Positions 25,758 to 32,401 of a stretch of DNA of 56,497 bases are shown in pieces. A program made the translations under genes and the position numbers. Below the pieces are notes generated by a model. The model was not told the DNA's origin and searched no databases. It worked only from the letters and a program-made list of their open reading frames with translations. The number at the start of each line of letters is the position of its first letter. Positions within the stretch are counted from its first letter, which is position 1. Origin of the DNA: a virus; the IMG/VR virus record IMGVR_UViG_3300008267_005425, positions 1 to 56,497 of that record, one strand, 5' to 3'.

Positions 25758-25789
25758 CTAAAGGTCATCACTCTTTTTCAATTCTGCAA
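25758..25789 (-). promoter_or_regulatory. Promoter TTG-N20-GACCTTTAG
   Basis: TTGCA from 25789; GACCTTTAG at 25766-25758, then GTATAACATTAAGAGAT before the ATG. First base of the -7 element is G instead of T. Confidence 0.7.
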
Positions 25790-25806
25790 CAGTTGTGCAA
25801 AACTTT

Positions 25807-26088
25807 TTAGATCGTGTAGCAGTACTTGTATCCACAATCATCATCCCAGTCTGACTCTTCTCCAAGACCTAACTCAAAGATTTGTTCATCTGAAATAGGT
25901 AACGCTCTCCAATATCCGTATCGGATATATCTTCGACCACTTCCAATCGCACCTGAGAACTCTAGGTCCTCACAATCTACTCCCAACTCTACTAGAGCAT
26001 TCTCGATTGATTGCTCAGTTGGGTTTTGTGGCATTTCACTTTCACGTCTCATCTTAACGTACTCTCCATTGATAATTTGGTAACTCAT
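25807..26088 (-). CDS. Hypothetical acidic protein
   Basis: 93 residues, with GSGRRYIRYGYW in the centre and an acidic, Cys-containing end (ESDWDDDCGYKYCY). Unrecognised; follows the 68-residue gene by 10 bases. Confidence 0.5.
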   Translation of the reverse strand: MSYQIINGEYVKMRRESEMPQNPTEQSIENALVELGVDCEDLEFSGAIGSGRRYIRYGYWRALPISDEQIFELGLGEESDWDDDCGYKYCYTI

Positions 26089-26098
26089 AACTGTTATA

Positions 26099-26305
26099 TT
26101 AAAATAAATAATTCATTAACTCTTGGTAAACGAAATCGGAATCCTCATTAAGGGTATCCAACTCTTCATCGGTCATCTCACGACCTTCGTACTCAGCAGA
26201 TGTAATGTAAGCGTCACAGTAGTCGGGATAGTCTCGGTGATCAACTCCATCAAACTCGATGTTGGTGATCAAGGTGTAATCTAGTGTTTTTGTTTGTTTA
26301 TTCAT
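26099..26305 (-). CDS. Hypothetical acidic protein
   Basis: 68 residues, very rich in D, E and Y, first gene after a promoter. Small acidic first genes of early units are commonly host-takeover or anti-defence factors; here that is only a positional hint. Confidence 0.5.
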   Translation of the reverse strand: MNKQTKTLDYTLITNIEFDGVDHRDYPDYCDAYITSAEYEGREMTDEELDTLNEDSDFVYQELMNYLF

Positions 26306-26322
26306 ATCTCTTAATCTTATAC

Positions 26323-26354
26323 CTAAAGGTCAGCCACATTTTTCGTATTTGCAA
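26323..26354 (-). promoter_or_regulatory. Promoter TTG-N20-GACCTTTAG
   Basis: TTGCA from 26354; GACCTTTAG at 26331-26323, then GTATAAGATTAAGAGAT before the ATG at 26305. It starts 10 bases after the terminator of the previous operon. Confidence 0.7.
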
Positions 26355-26363
26355 CAGTTAAGC

Positions 26364-26393
26364 AAAAAAAAAGCCAACTTTTTAAGGTTGGCT
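26364..26393 (-). terminator. Rho-independent terminator closing the deazaguanine operon
   Basis: Minus strand AGCCAAC-CTTAAAAA-GTTGGCT followed by eight or nine T, 23 bases past the TGT-like gene stop. Confidence 0.9.
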
Positions 26394-26415
26394 CTTTATA
26401 TGTTGAGAGATATGA

Positions 26416-27207
26416 TTACTTTCCGGTCATGCAGCTTAGTCTTAAAAACTGCACATTCTTCTTGATTAGTTCCATGTCAGCACCACTCATGCCGTACGTC
26501 TCAAGAAGGCTGTGTGGAGTTGGTATTCGTGTTGTATGGTCTACACGAAAGTCCTGTCCATTCAATGCTGCCCATACTGGATACACTGAGTCGGTGCTTC
26601 TCATCATCGGATGATCGTAGTAAGAGAACTCTGTTGGATCGCCTTGACCTAGGCAGTGGATTGGTTTCTTGAGCATGTCCCGTTCTTTCAAATAATCGTA
26701 AGCCATGTGACGTGCTTCTTTGATACCTTGGTCATCCTTCCACTCAGGCAACCATGCTTGAGGTATTGCGATCTTAGAGAATCCGATAGTTTGAATCCAA
26801 TCTTGCTCTAATCCCCACTGATAAGCCTCTAACCAATCTTCTTTTGTTTTACCTTGTGGACAAAAGAATATATCAATTAAGCTTAGTAAACCGCTACTCT
26901 CCATCCTATCTCGAAACTTAATAGCATTTGCGATTGTAGCATCTTTATCAAACAATACGTCAGGTGCTATCACTTCGTCAGGTAGTAATTCGTGGCATAC
27001 GTCAATCAGTACGTCTTCGGTTACAAGAGCTCTCTCTGCTGCTGAGTTATCTAGCGTGATCCATCTTTGTGGATCTTCGTCTACAAGTTTATTAATAAAT
27101 TCTCGGTACTCAGGAAACTGTACCCATAAGTGAGCCAATACAAAGATTCGATCTCCCAGCCTCATTGGCTCTAAGTTGCTAACTGGTGATATTACGTAAA
27201 AGTCCAT
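26416..27207 (-). CDS. TGT-like TIM-barrel protein, candidate DNA transglycosylase (DpdA-like)
   Basis: 263 residues. WITLDNSAAER resembles the early D-x-G/S block of tRNA-guanine transglycosylases. APDVLFD, then FCPQGKTKEDWLEAYQWGLE, then IHCLGQGDPTEF, then MMRSTDSVYP follow the order of the TGT/DpdA barrel, where the late S-x-D-S Asp is the nucleophile. DpdA proteins exchange guanine in DNA for a 7-deazaguanine. The call leans heavily on the operon, which has FolE, two PTPS-type proteins and QueE. It is shorter than most DpdA proteins and no zinc site is visible. It could instead be another barrel enzyme. Confidence 0.55.
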   Translation of the reverse strand: MDFYVISPVSNLEPMRLGDRIFVLAHLWVQFPEYREFINKLVDEDPQRWITLDNSAAERALVTEDVLIDVCHELLPDEVIAPDVLFDKDATIANAIKFRDRMESSGLLSLIDIFFCPQGKTKEDWLEAYQWGLEQDWIQTIGFSKIAIPQAWLPEWKDDQGIKEARHMAYDYLKERDMLKKPIHCLGQGDPTEFSYYDHPMMRSTDSVYPVWAALNGQDFRVDHTTRIPTPHSLLETYGMSGADMELIKKNVQFLRLSCMTGK

Positions 27208-27208
27208 A

Positions 27209-27529
27209 TTAATCTAAGGTTTCGTTTTGTTTTTTAAGTTCCTCAGGGAAGGGTTCAGTATTTGCTACAATCTCTGCAACAACCTCTGCAGGTAGTCTTT
27301 GGACTACAGATGATTCGGGGTTCTCTGGGTAGGATCTTCTTAATGGTTCTGCGCCTTTTAGATAACCTAAAGTATCAATATACTTTAGCAATTCTTTATC
27401 ACCCTCTATGAATAGAGTTGGAATTTCTGCGTACACGTTGTGCTTCGTTGCTGTTTGTTTGATAGCTACAAACTTGAAGTTTAGTCTGTGCAGCAACCAA
27501 CTGGCTAGCTTGATTTGTAACCTTTTCAT
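27209..27529 (-). CDS. Hypothetical protein of the deazaguanine operon
   Basis: 106 residues; basic N-terminus (MKRLQIKLASWLLHRLNFKF) that could be an amphipathic helix, acidic C-terminus. One base separates it from the TGT-like gene. Not recognised. Confidence 0.55.
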   Translation of the reverse strand: MKRLQIKLASWLLHRLNFKFVAIKQTATKHNVYAEIPTLFIEGDKELLKYIDTLGYLKGAEPLRRSYPENPESSVVQRLPAEVVAEIVANTEPFPEELKKQNETLD

Positions 27530-27530
27530 A

Positions 27531-27890
27531 TTACAATGTAACTGTAAAGATTTCTTTAATTACGATTTCATCTGCCTCTAAAGTACCACCAGCCTCTTCA
27601 CGCAACTGCACAGCTACTGCATAGTCGATTGAAATACCTGGCTTCTTCTCAATCCACATTTCTGTGATAAATGTTGATGACTTGATCTCGTTGTGCTTGT
27701 TTCTCTTTACTCGAAACACTGCTACTTTTACTTGTTGATTCATGCTACTTGAATTACTATTTAATGTTAAACCTCCATAAATGGTTGTACCTGGTGAGGC
27801 AATGTAGCTCGTACCGGTACTTAGTGTAGCGTTAAGACTACTACATCCCGTTGTTAAAGTTCCTGATGTGATATTAGTATTATACTCCAT
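27531..27890 (-). CDS. Hypothetical protein with Ser/Thr/Gly-rich N-terminus
   Basis: The ATG at 27890 overlaps the folE stop; the longer reading needs TTG. Roughly the first 50 residues are low complexity ([20 protein letters not shown]), like a fibre or surface repeat. The remainder ([23 protein letters not shown]) is a normal alpha/beta domain. An internal ATG at 27743 would give only that domain. An odd composition for an enzyme operon; function unknown. Confidence 0.5.
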   Translation of the reverse strand: MEYNTNITSGTLTTGCSSLNATLSTGTSYIASPGTTIYGGLTLNSNSSSMNQQVKVAVFRVKRNKHNEIKSSTFITEMWIEKKPGISIDYAVAVQLREEAGGTLEADEIVIKEIFTVTL

Positions 27891-28527
27891 AACGACTTTG
27901 ATCAATTAAGTTAAAAAATTCTTGTCTTGTGCCAATCTCATTGGTCCAGAAGTATCCAGACATTTGTGATGTCTTCATTACACTGTCTTGTTTGATTCCG
28001 CGACACTTAACACAGTTGTGTTGTGACTCGATTACTACTGCAACTCCTCGATTACCTATACACAAACGATCAACGTGGTCGTGAATTTGTTTAGTCAGTG
28101 ACTCTTGGATATTCGGACGACGAGAATAGAAATCTACAATACGGTTCAACTTACTTAATCCAATTACCAAATCACCTTTATCTTTTCCTGGAATATAAGC
28201 TACGTGAGCTACTCCTGAGAATGTTAAGTTGTGATGTGCACACATACTCATTACTGGAATACGAGTCTGACAGATAAGCCCTGTGTATCCTTCGTCGTTA
28301 GGGAATGCTGTTACTTCTGGTTCCGGTGCAATTGATCCAGCAATTAGGTCATTCACCCAAGCCTTAGCTACTCGGTACGGAGTACGATCACTGTGTGGAT
28401 CTGCTTTCCAATCGAAACCTAGTGCTGTTAAGAATCCTCCATAGTACTCAGCAGCTTTTTCGATCATCTGCTTTTTTTCTTCCTCCGTACGAGGAATGTT
28501 TCCATTTGCTTTTGTGATTAACTTCAT
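27880..28527 (-). CDS. folE: GTP cyclohydrolase I (FolE)
   Basis: 215 residues. MSMCAHHNL (zinc C96, H99), [20 protein letters not shown] and [11 protein letters not shown] (C172) are the diagnostic blocks. It converts GTP to dihydroneopterin triphosphate, the first step toward both folate and 7-deazaguanines. Because PTPS-type and QueE genes share the operon, the deazaguanine route is the likely purpose. Confidence 0.95.
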   Translation of the reverse strand: MKLITKANGNIPRTEEEKKQMIEKAAEYYGGFLTALGFDWKADPHSDRTPYRVAKAWVNDLIAGSIAPEPEVTAFPNDEGYTGLICQTRIPVMSMCAHHNLTFSGVAHVAYIPGKDKGDLVIGLSKLNRIVDFYSRRPNIQESLTKQIHDHVDRLCIGNRGVAVVIESQHNCVKCRGIKQDSVMKTSQMSGYFWTNEIGTRQEFFNLIDQSRYGV

Positions 28528-28530
28528 AGT

Positions 28531-29007
28531 TTAATAGTTGTGTAAAATTTGTAATCTTTCTTCGAATATACTAAAAATCTTCTGTCCTTCCAACTCTATT
28601 GGCTTGTTATCTGCAATATCGAAGGATTCGGTGTCTTTATCTGCGTTACGGATCTCGTAGCGTCGTTTTCTTACTTCAGTCGGTACTTCTAACCACACCA
28701 ACTCTGCCTCAGGAAAATGCTTGAGCAAGTACTCTACTATACTTGACTGTCGAATACCATCCACAACGATGTTGTGTACTTTGATTAAGTCGTTAGCCAT
28801 AAGGTAGTGGTAGTCTTCTATTCTCTTCAAGATTCTTTCAGCTATCTGTTGATCGAGGTGTTGTGTGTTTTGTAGTTGTGTGCGATCGTTGCTATTGATG
28901 AGCTCGCGAACAATGTCTGAAACTACTATTCTGTGAGCTCGTGCTTGAAATGAACTCTTACCGCTACAGATACGACCAAAGATTAAAATAAGTTCTGACT
29001 GCTTCAT
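28531..29007 (-). CDS. P-loop nucleotide kinase (dNMP-kinase-like)
   Basis: Start set at ATG 29007, which overlaps the upstream stop (ATGA). ILIFGRICSGKSSF holds a Walker A (G11-x4-GKS), VVSDIVREL the following D-x-V-R, and KVHNIVVDGIRQ a Walker B-like strand; RKRRYEIRN is a lid-type basic segment. This fits the adenylate-kinase-like group that includes phage deoxynucleoside monophosphate kinases. It may phosphorylate a modified or ordinary dNMP. Confidence 0.7.
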   Translation of the reverse strand: MKQSELILIFGRICSGKSSFQARAHRIVVSDIVRELINSNDRTQLQNTQHLDQQIAERILKRIEDYHYLMANDLIKVHNIVVDGIRQSSIVEYLLKHFPEAELVWLEVPTEVRKRRYEIRNADKDTESFDIADNKPIELEGQKIFSIFEERLQILHNY

Positions 29008-29345
29008 AGTTCTACTATACCAAAAAATTCTCCATCTTCCGACACTGAGCATCGACAGAGTCCAAAGTAATTTAATAAATCTTCTGCTATCATTTCACAA
29101 GACATAGCTCCAAAGTTGCAGCATCCATAAGCTGGATCGTACCAGGTACTTGCTATGTACTTTTTGATCTTGTGCTTGAAATCAATAAACTCAATGTCAC
29201 GATCTCCGTGAGATACTTCAGCTCTGCACGCTATTTGAAAGGTATGTCTGTGCAAGTGTGCTAGGTAATCTACGTGTGGTAGATTGCAGTCAGGCCAGTG
29301 ATGCAAGCCTTCTACGTTTATATGTACTTCTACGTATTTTTTCAT
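29004..29345 (-). CDS. PTPS/QueD-like protein, divergent
   Basis: 113 residues. GLHHWPDC carries a His pair and a Cys, LAHLHRHTFQI replaces the L-H-G-H-x-Y motif of PTPS, RDIEFIDFKHKI matches the G-x-x-x-D-F-x-x-L-K stretch and MSCEMIAEDLL the T-x-E-N-x-A helix. This resembles the 6-pyruvoyl-tetrahydropterin/6-carboxytetrahydropterin synthase fold in outline. The HGH to HRH change suggests a different substrate or a binding-only role. It is the second PTPS-type gene of the operon. Confidence 0.6.
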   Translation of the reverse strand: MKKYVEVHINVEGLHHWPDCNLPHVDYLAHLHRHTFQIACRAEVSHGDRDIEFIDFKHKIKKYIASTWYDPAYGCCNFGAMSCEMIAEDLLNYFGLCRCSVSEDGEFFGIVEL

Positions 29346-29827
29346 TACTTCTTGTCTTTATCTTTTTGCCATTGACCATCGTACAAATCCGCTGGAGTAT
29401 TCTCTAGCATGATTATCTGAGCTACTCGTGATCCCTTCTCGATTCGGATATCTTGATCCACAATCATAACTGCACCCATCTCCTCTACCTCAAATCCTGG
29501 ATCATAAACTCCGGATGTGATAATTGAACCGCATCGAAGAATAGATGAGCGGTGACGAATAAAGGCTGTGCGGTTCTCTGGAAGTTTGCATCCTTGATCG
29601 AATGTTAGTGAGTAAGTTCCTCGTGTTAGGTGAAACATATACTTTCCCGTTGGTGTTAGGGTTGGAGGCACCTCTTCGTAGTCTTCTACTAGAGTCTTAT
29701 CTCTAAGGACCATTCCTCCTTTAATTTTCTTTACTGCTTTTAGTGTCAGATCATATCCGACTTGTGCTTTGCTACCTAGACCGTTAGTTTCTAAGTGATC
29801 TGTAACCTGGTGTGAATTTAATAACAT
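29345..29827 (-). CDS. dcd: dCTP deaminase / dUTPase-family protein
   Basis: 160 residues with QVGYDLTL, FIRHRSSILRCG and SGVYDPGFEVEEMGAVM, the trimeric dUTPase/Dcd core; RVAQIIMLE is the closing strand. Dcd makes dUTP from dCTP, and dUTPase makes dUMP; both feed dTMP synthesis. The ...RSS... block with a conserved R/S pair favours Dcd-like chemistry, but the split cannot be made by eye. Confidence 0.8.
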   Translation of the reverse strand: MLLNSHQVTDHLETNGLGSKAQVGYDLTLKAVKKIKGGMVLRDKTLVEDYEEVPPTLTPTGKYMFHLTRGTYSLTFDQGCKLPENRTAFIRHRSSILRCGSIITSGVYDPGFEVEEMGAVMIVDQDIRIEKGSRVAQIIMLENTPADLYDGQWQKDKDKK

Positions 29828-29951
29828 AACTTTTTATATTTGAATTTAATACCTCAACAATTGTTTGGTAGTTTGTAACTACAGTTTCAATCAAGTTGGT
29901 GTGACTGAAACTATCCGGACAAAGTCCTATAAAATGTAATACTTCGTGCAT
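29784..29951 (-). CDS. Small hypothetical protein (55 aa)
   Basis: A 55-codon frame from ATG 29951, one base after the queE stop, ending inside the dcd start (44-base overlap). MHEVLHFIGLCPDSFSHTNL has no known motif. The junction with queE supports it; the long overlap argues some caution. Confidence 0.45.
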   Translation of the reverse strand: MHEVLHFIGLCPDSFSHTNLIETVVTNYQTIVEVLNSNIKSYVIKFTPGYRSLRN

Positions 29952-29952
29952 C

Positions 29953-30729
29953 TTAAACTCCTCTTTTTGTATCGTAAGCAATGATGTGATCTCGTCCCGT
30001 CATATTGTAACCACGCTCAGCACACATCTCAAATACTATCGGATACATCCTAATAAGCTCTTCACGAGTATCACCCGCTGGCATAATATACGTTTTTTCT
30101 TTTGGAATCAAAAGCTCGAGTCTAAGATTTTCTATCTCTTCGAGGTTCTTTTCTGTACCATCCCATACCGGCTTGTAGTGATAGTCTGCGTGATAAGTTA
30201 TCATCTCTTTCATTGCCATCTTGTTGAGTCTGAACTTATCATGCTGCTTAATCATCTTCTCATCCGTGATCGTCCCTTGCGGCGTAGGAGTACCCAAAAC
30301 GGGAACGCTATTGCTAAACTTAGGACTAAGACTGATAAGCCCAATAGGATAATCAGTAGCAATAAAATGTGAACCCTCAGTCTCAATAGTGATAAGAATG
30401 CCTTTTTCATGTGCAAAGTGTGTTAGCTCGTTTACTAGAGCTGGATGCATTGTAGGCGATCCACCAGTAAGCATCATCTCCTTGATGTGTGGATTCTCGT
30501 CGTATATCTTTGTGATATCATTAAACGTGAATGTTCCCTTCTCTGGATGAATACTAGTGTACCAGCTGTCACACCATCCTCCTTCTCCAAAGAAACATCT
30601 GTGAGTGCATCCGGTTGTTCGTACTGCGATTGTTGGTCGGCCAAATCTTGACCCTTCTGATTGTACACATCGATAGAGTTCAACTATCGGTAGTACTTTA
30701 TTGTAATCTGTAACTCTTCCTGGTGTCAT
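29953..30729 (-). CDS. queE: 7-carboxy-7-deazaguanine synthase (QueE)
   Basis: Start placed at ATG 30729, one base after the upstream stop. VELYRCVQSEGSRFGRPTIA is the QueE N-terminus. GCTHRCFFGEGGWCDSW contains the radical-SAM cysteines C41, C45 and C53, giving C-x3-C-x7-C instead of the usual C-x3-C-x2-C. MLTGGSPTMHP and TIETEGS are SAM- and substrate-binding blocks. QueE converts carboxytetrahydropterin to CDG. At 258 residues it is slightly longer than most. Confidence 0.92.
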   Translation of the reverse strand: MTPGRVTDYNKVLPIVELYRCVQSEGSRFGRPTIAVRTTGCTHRCFFGEGGWCDSWYTSIHPEKGTFTFNDITKIYDENPHIKEMMLTGGSPTMHPALVNELTHFAHEKGILITIETEGSHFIATDYPIGLISLSPKFSNSVPVLGTPTPQGTITDEKMIKQHDKFRLNKMAMKEMITYHADYHYKPVWDGTEKNLEEIENLRLELLIPKEKTYIMPAGDTREELIRMYPIVFEMCAERGYNMTGRDHIIAYDTKRGV

Positions 30730-30730
30730 A

Positions 30731-30985
30731 TTAAAATGGTAATTCGTCGTCATGTATTGATCCCACGGACTCAGCTCCTTTACTATCGGGGGTTGTATTA
30801 TTTCCAAAGTAGCGATCTAAGAACGATTTAGGGTACTTTAAAATTAAACCCGAGTAATTTGGATTCTCAACTTCATGGGCTGTTGCCTTTATTCCCTTAG
30901 CTTTTGCAGCGGCATAAACTTCCTTTCCTAGTTTGGAACCAGCAGGTTTGCCAAGATACTCGTATAGTGATAAATAGTTTTCCAT
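30731..30985 (-). CDS. Hypothetical protein of the deazaguanine operon
   Basis: 84 residues. GSKLGKEVYAAAKAKGIKA suggests a helical DNA- or nucleotide-facing region; the C-terminus is acidic and ends HDDELPF, like the acidic tips of SSB-type proteins. Unrecognised. Confidence 0.5.
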   Translation of the reverse strand: MENYLSLYEYLGKPAGSKLGKEVYAAAKAKGIKATAHEVENPNYSGLILKYPKSFLDRYFGNNTTPDSKGAESVGSIHDDELPF

Positions 30986-30991
30986 GTAACC

Positions 30992-31063
30992 TTATTTTGT
31001 AATTGTGTAAATTATTTTAACATCTCCTACTGTGCTTGTAGAAGTCCAGTAACTATCCTTCAT
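30992..31063 (-). CDS. Possible 23-aa peptide
   Basis: From ATG 31063, overlapping the queD stop, a 23-codon frame (MKDSYWTSTSTVGDVKIIYT...) runs to 30992. The longer frame containing it is a shadow of queD. Support is only the junction geometry. Confidence 0.25.
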   Translation of the reverse strand: MKDSYWTSTSTVGDVKIIYTITK

Positions 31064-31529
31064 AGATGCTTGAGTTTTTATCGTTTTCAAAACATTCAAC
31101 TTTAATGCACTTACAACGTCCTGCATCTGTTTTAGATAACACGTCATTGAATTTATCGTACACCAGCTTTGCACAAGACTCAGCTCCCATCTTCTCCATG
31201 AAGTGAACCTTAGCAAGTCCCATCTGACCTAGCTGTTCAAATATATCTGCATACGGATCATCCTTTTGAATTAGTAGTGTATGATCCCACATATGATCCA
31301 TCCACGACTTTAATCCATTACCAACTGGTGCATCTTTGAAACCTCCGTAATCAACTATCCAGTTCATATCGTCAAGTTGATTCTCTTCTAGTGGTTCGTT
31401 TGAAGCAAACCAAACCTTAAACTTGAGTGCATATCCGTGTAATAGCTCACAATGTGAGTGTGATGCTTTCCATTGACGTATTGCAACAGAATAATTGTCA
31501 AATAACTTTGTCGAAATGTATCTACCCAT
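31053..31529 (-). CDS. queD: 6-carboxytetrahydropterin synthase (QueD, PTPS family)
   Basis: Start at ATG 31529 (MGRYISTKLFDNYS). SHSHCELLHGYALKF carries the catalytic Cys and zinc His cluster, NWIVDYGGFK the G-x-V-x-D-F-like strand and WDHTLLI the D-H pair. QueD turns dihydroneopterin triphosphate into CPH4, the QueE substrate. The canonical H-G-H is H-G-Y here, so one zinc ligand is replaced or supplied elsewhere. 158 residues, longer than the 120-residue minimum because of an insertion after Y-G-G-F-K. Confidence 0.8.
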   Translation of the reverse strand: MGRYISTKLFDNYSVAIRQWKASHSHCELLHGYALKFKVWFASNEPLEENQLDDMNWIVDYGGFKDAPVGNGLKSWMDHMWDHTLLIQKDDPYADIFEQLGQMGLAKVHFMEKMGAESCAKLVYDKFNDVLSKTDAGRCKCIKVECFENDKNSSIYEG

Positions 31530-31713
31530 TTTTCTTTGATTTTTTTGATTTTTTAATATCAGTATGATACTCCGTATCAATGCTTGCTAGTTCAATAGTA
31601 ATGTACTCAGGTGTTAGTTGATCTAATCCTATTCCCGTACATACTGTAATTGTGTTCTTTTTTGCCATAACCTTTTGATGTAACTCCCAGTCTACTATGC
31701 AGCTGTTCCTCAT
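31522..31713 (-). CDS. Small hypothetical protein
   Basis: 63 residues with an ATGA overlap to the previous gene; a second ATG (31668) starts at MAKKNTITVCTGIG. The C-terminus is Lys/Ser-rich (DIKKSKKSKKNG). Overlaps the queD start by 8 bases. Unknown. Confidence 0.5.
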   Translation of the reverse strand: MRNSCIVDWELHQKVMAKKNTITVCTGIGLDQLTPEYITIELASIDTEYHTDIKKSKKSKKNG

Positions 31714-32162
31714 ATACTTTGTAATTGTTTTTCGCTTAATTCACTATACAAAAAATAAAACTCCCTAGCACCGGGTATGTCTTTTTTTATTGCCTCTTGA
31801 AACGTTTCTTCCCAAACATCTACTCCAAACTCTCGAATCAAACTAGCTCTCAAATACATCAAACGTGATGTCTCTTCGTTGTAGTAGTCTTCTATAAGTT
31901 TGTTATACCTCTTACGATACCTACGCTCTATGTCGTGATACCGTTCATCATCTTTGGGATTATTCCCTCTGTAAGATTTAGCAAACGCTGCTAGATCCTT
32001 ATCACATCGAACCAACTCTTCCTCTGCTTGTCTTTTAAAGTCTGAATGATCAAAGTCTCCGTGATCAATCTGCTGTAAGAGAAAAGGAATACCCTTCTTG
32101 GCATCCTTTCGCTGTAACTTGTTTTTAGGACGATATCGTCTCCACCAATTGAATTTACTCAT
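31710..32162 (-). CDS. Hypothetical basic helical protein
   Basis: 150 residues, rich in K, R and Y (WWRRYRPKNKLQRKDAKK, then ERRYRKRYNKL), predicted helical. It might bind nucleic acid. Second gene of the operon; not recognised. Confidence 0.55.
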   Translation of the reverse strand: MSKFNWWRRYRPKNKLQRKDAKKGIPFLLQQIDHGDFDHSDFKRQAEEELVRCDKDLAAFAKSYRGNNPKDDERYHDIERRYRKRYNKLIEDYYNEETSRLMYLRASLIREFGVDVWEETFQEAIKKDIPGAREFYFLYSELSEKQLQSI

Positions 32163-32163
32163 A

Positions 32164-32352
32164 TTATTCTATAACTTGTGCTTCTTCTATTTTACGACAG
32201 AAATACAAAAGGCCATCCTTTCTTAATACCGTATCACACATATAGTGTTCCTTCGCTTCCTCAGTTGGAAAGTTTGGGTGATCTCTAAATGTTCGATATA
32301 CTATGAATAGGTTGCCTTGAAATGTAACTATTTGTTTCTCTCTAAATGACAT
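32164..32352 (-). CDS. Small hypothetical protein, first gene of the deazaguanine operon
   Basis: 62 residues, beta-rich (KQIVTFQGNLFIVYRTF, KDGLLYFCRKI). It follows the promoter at 32356-32387 by only three bases, so the transcript is nearly leaderless. Unknown. Confidence 0.55.
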   Translation of the reverse strand: MSFREKQIVTFQGNLFIVYRTFRDHPNFPTEEAKEHYMCDTVLRKDGLLYFCRKIEEAQVIE

Positions 32353-32355
32353 GAG

Positions 32356-32387
32356 TTAAATATAACCAAAAAGGCTCACATTTGCAA
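32356..32387 (-). promoter_or_regulatory. Promoter TTG-N20-TATATTTAA of the deazaguanine operon
   Basis: TTG at 32387-32385, 20 bases, TATATTTAA at 32364-32356. Its -33 element lies inside the terminator hairpin of the preceding gene. Confidence 0.65.
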
Positions 32388-32394
32388 GCCTTTT
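32368..32394 (-). terminator. Rho-independent terminator overlapping the next promoter
   Basis: Minus strand AAAAGGCT-TGCAAATGTG-AGCCTTTT, 8 bases past the stop of the 456-residue gene; the descending arm runs into a T tract. Confidence 0.75.
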
Positions 32395-32401
32395 ATATTT
32401 T

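Noticed and set aside
29004-29052. TATAGTAG before the kinase gene as a promoter
   Set aside because: No TTG at 20 bases, and the element lies inside the upstream coding sequence with ATGA coupling.
30992-31216. 74-codon minus-strand frame overlapping queD
   Set aside because: Most of it is an alternate frame of queD; only its last 23 codons after the queD stop are kept as a weak candidate.
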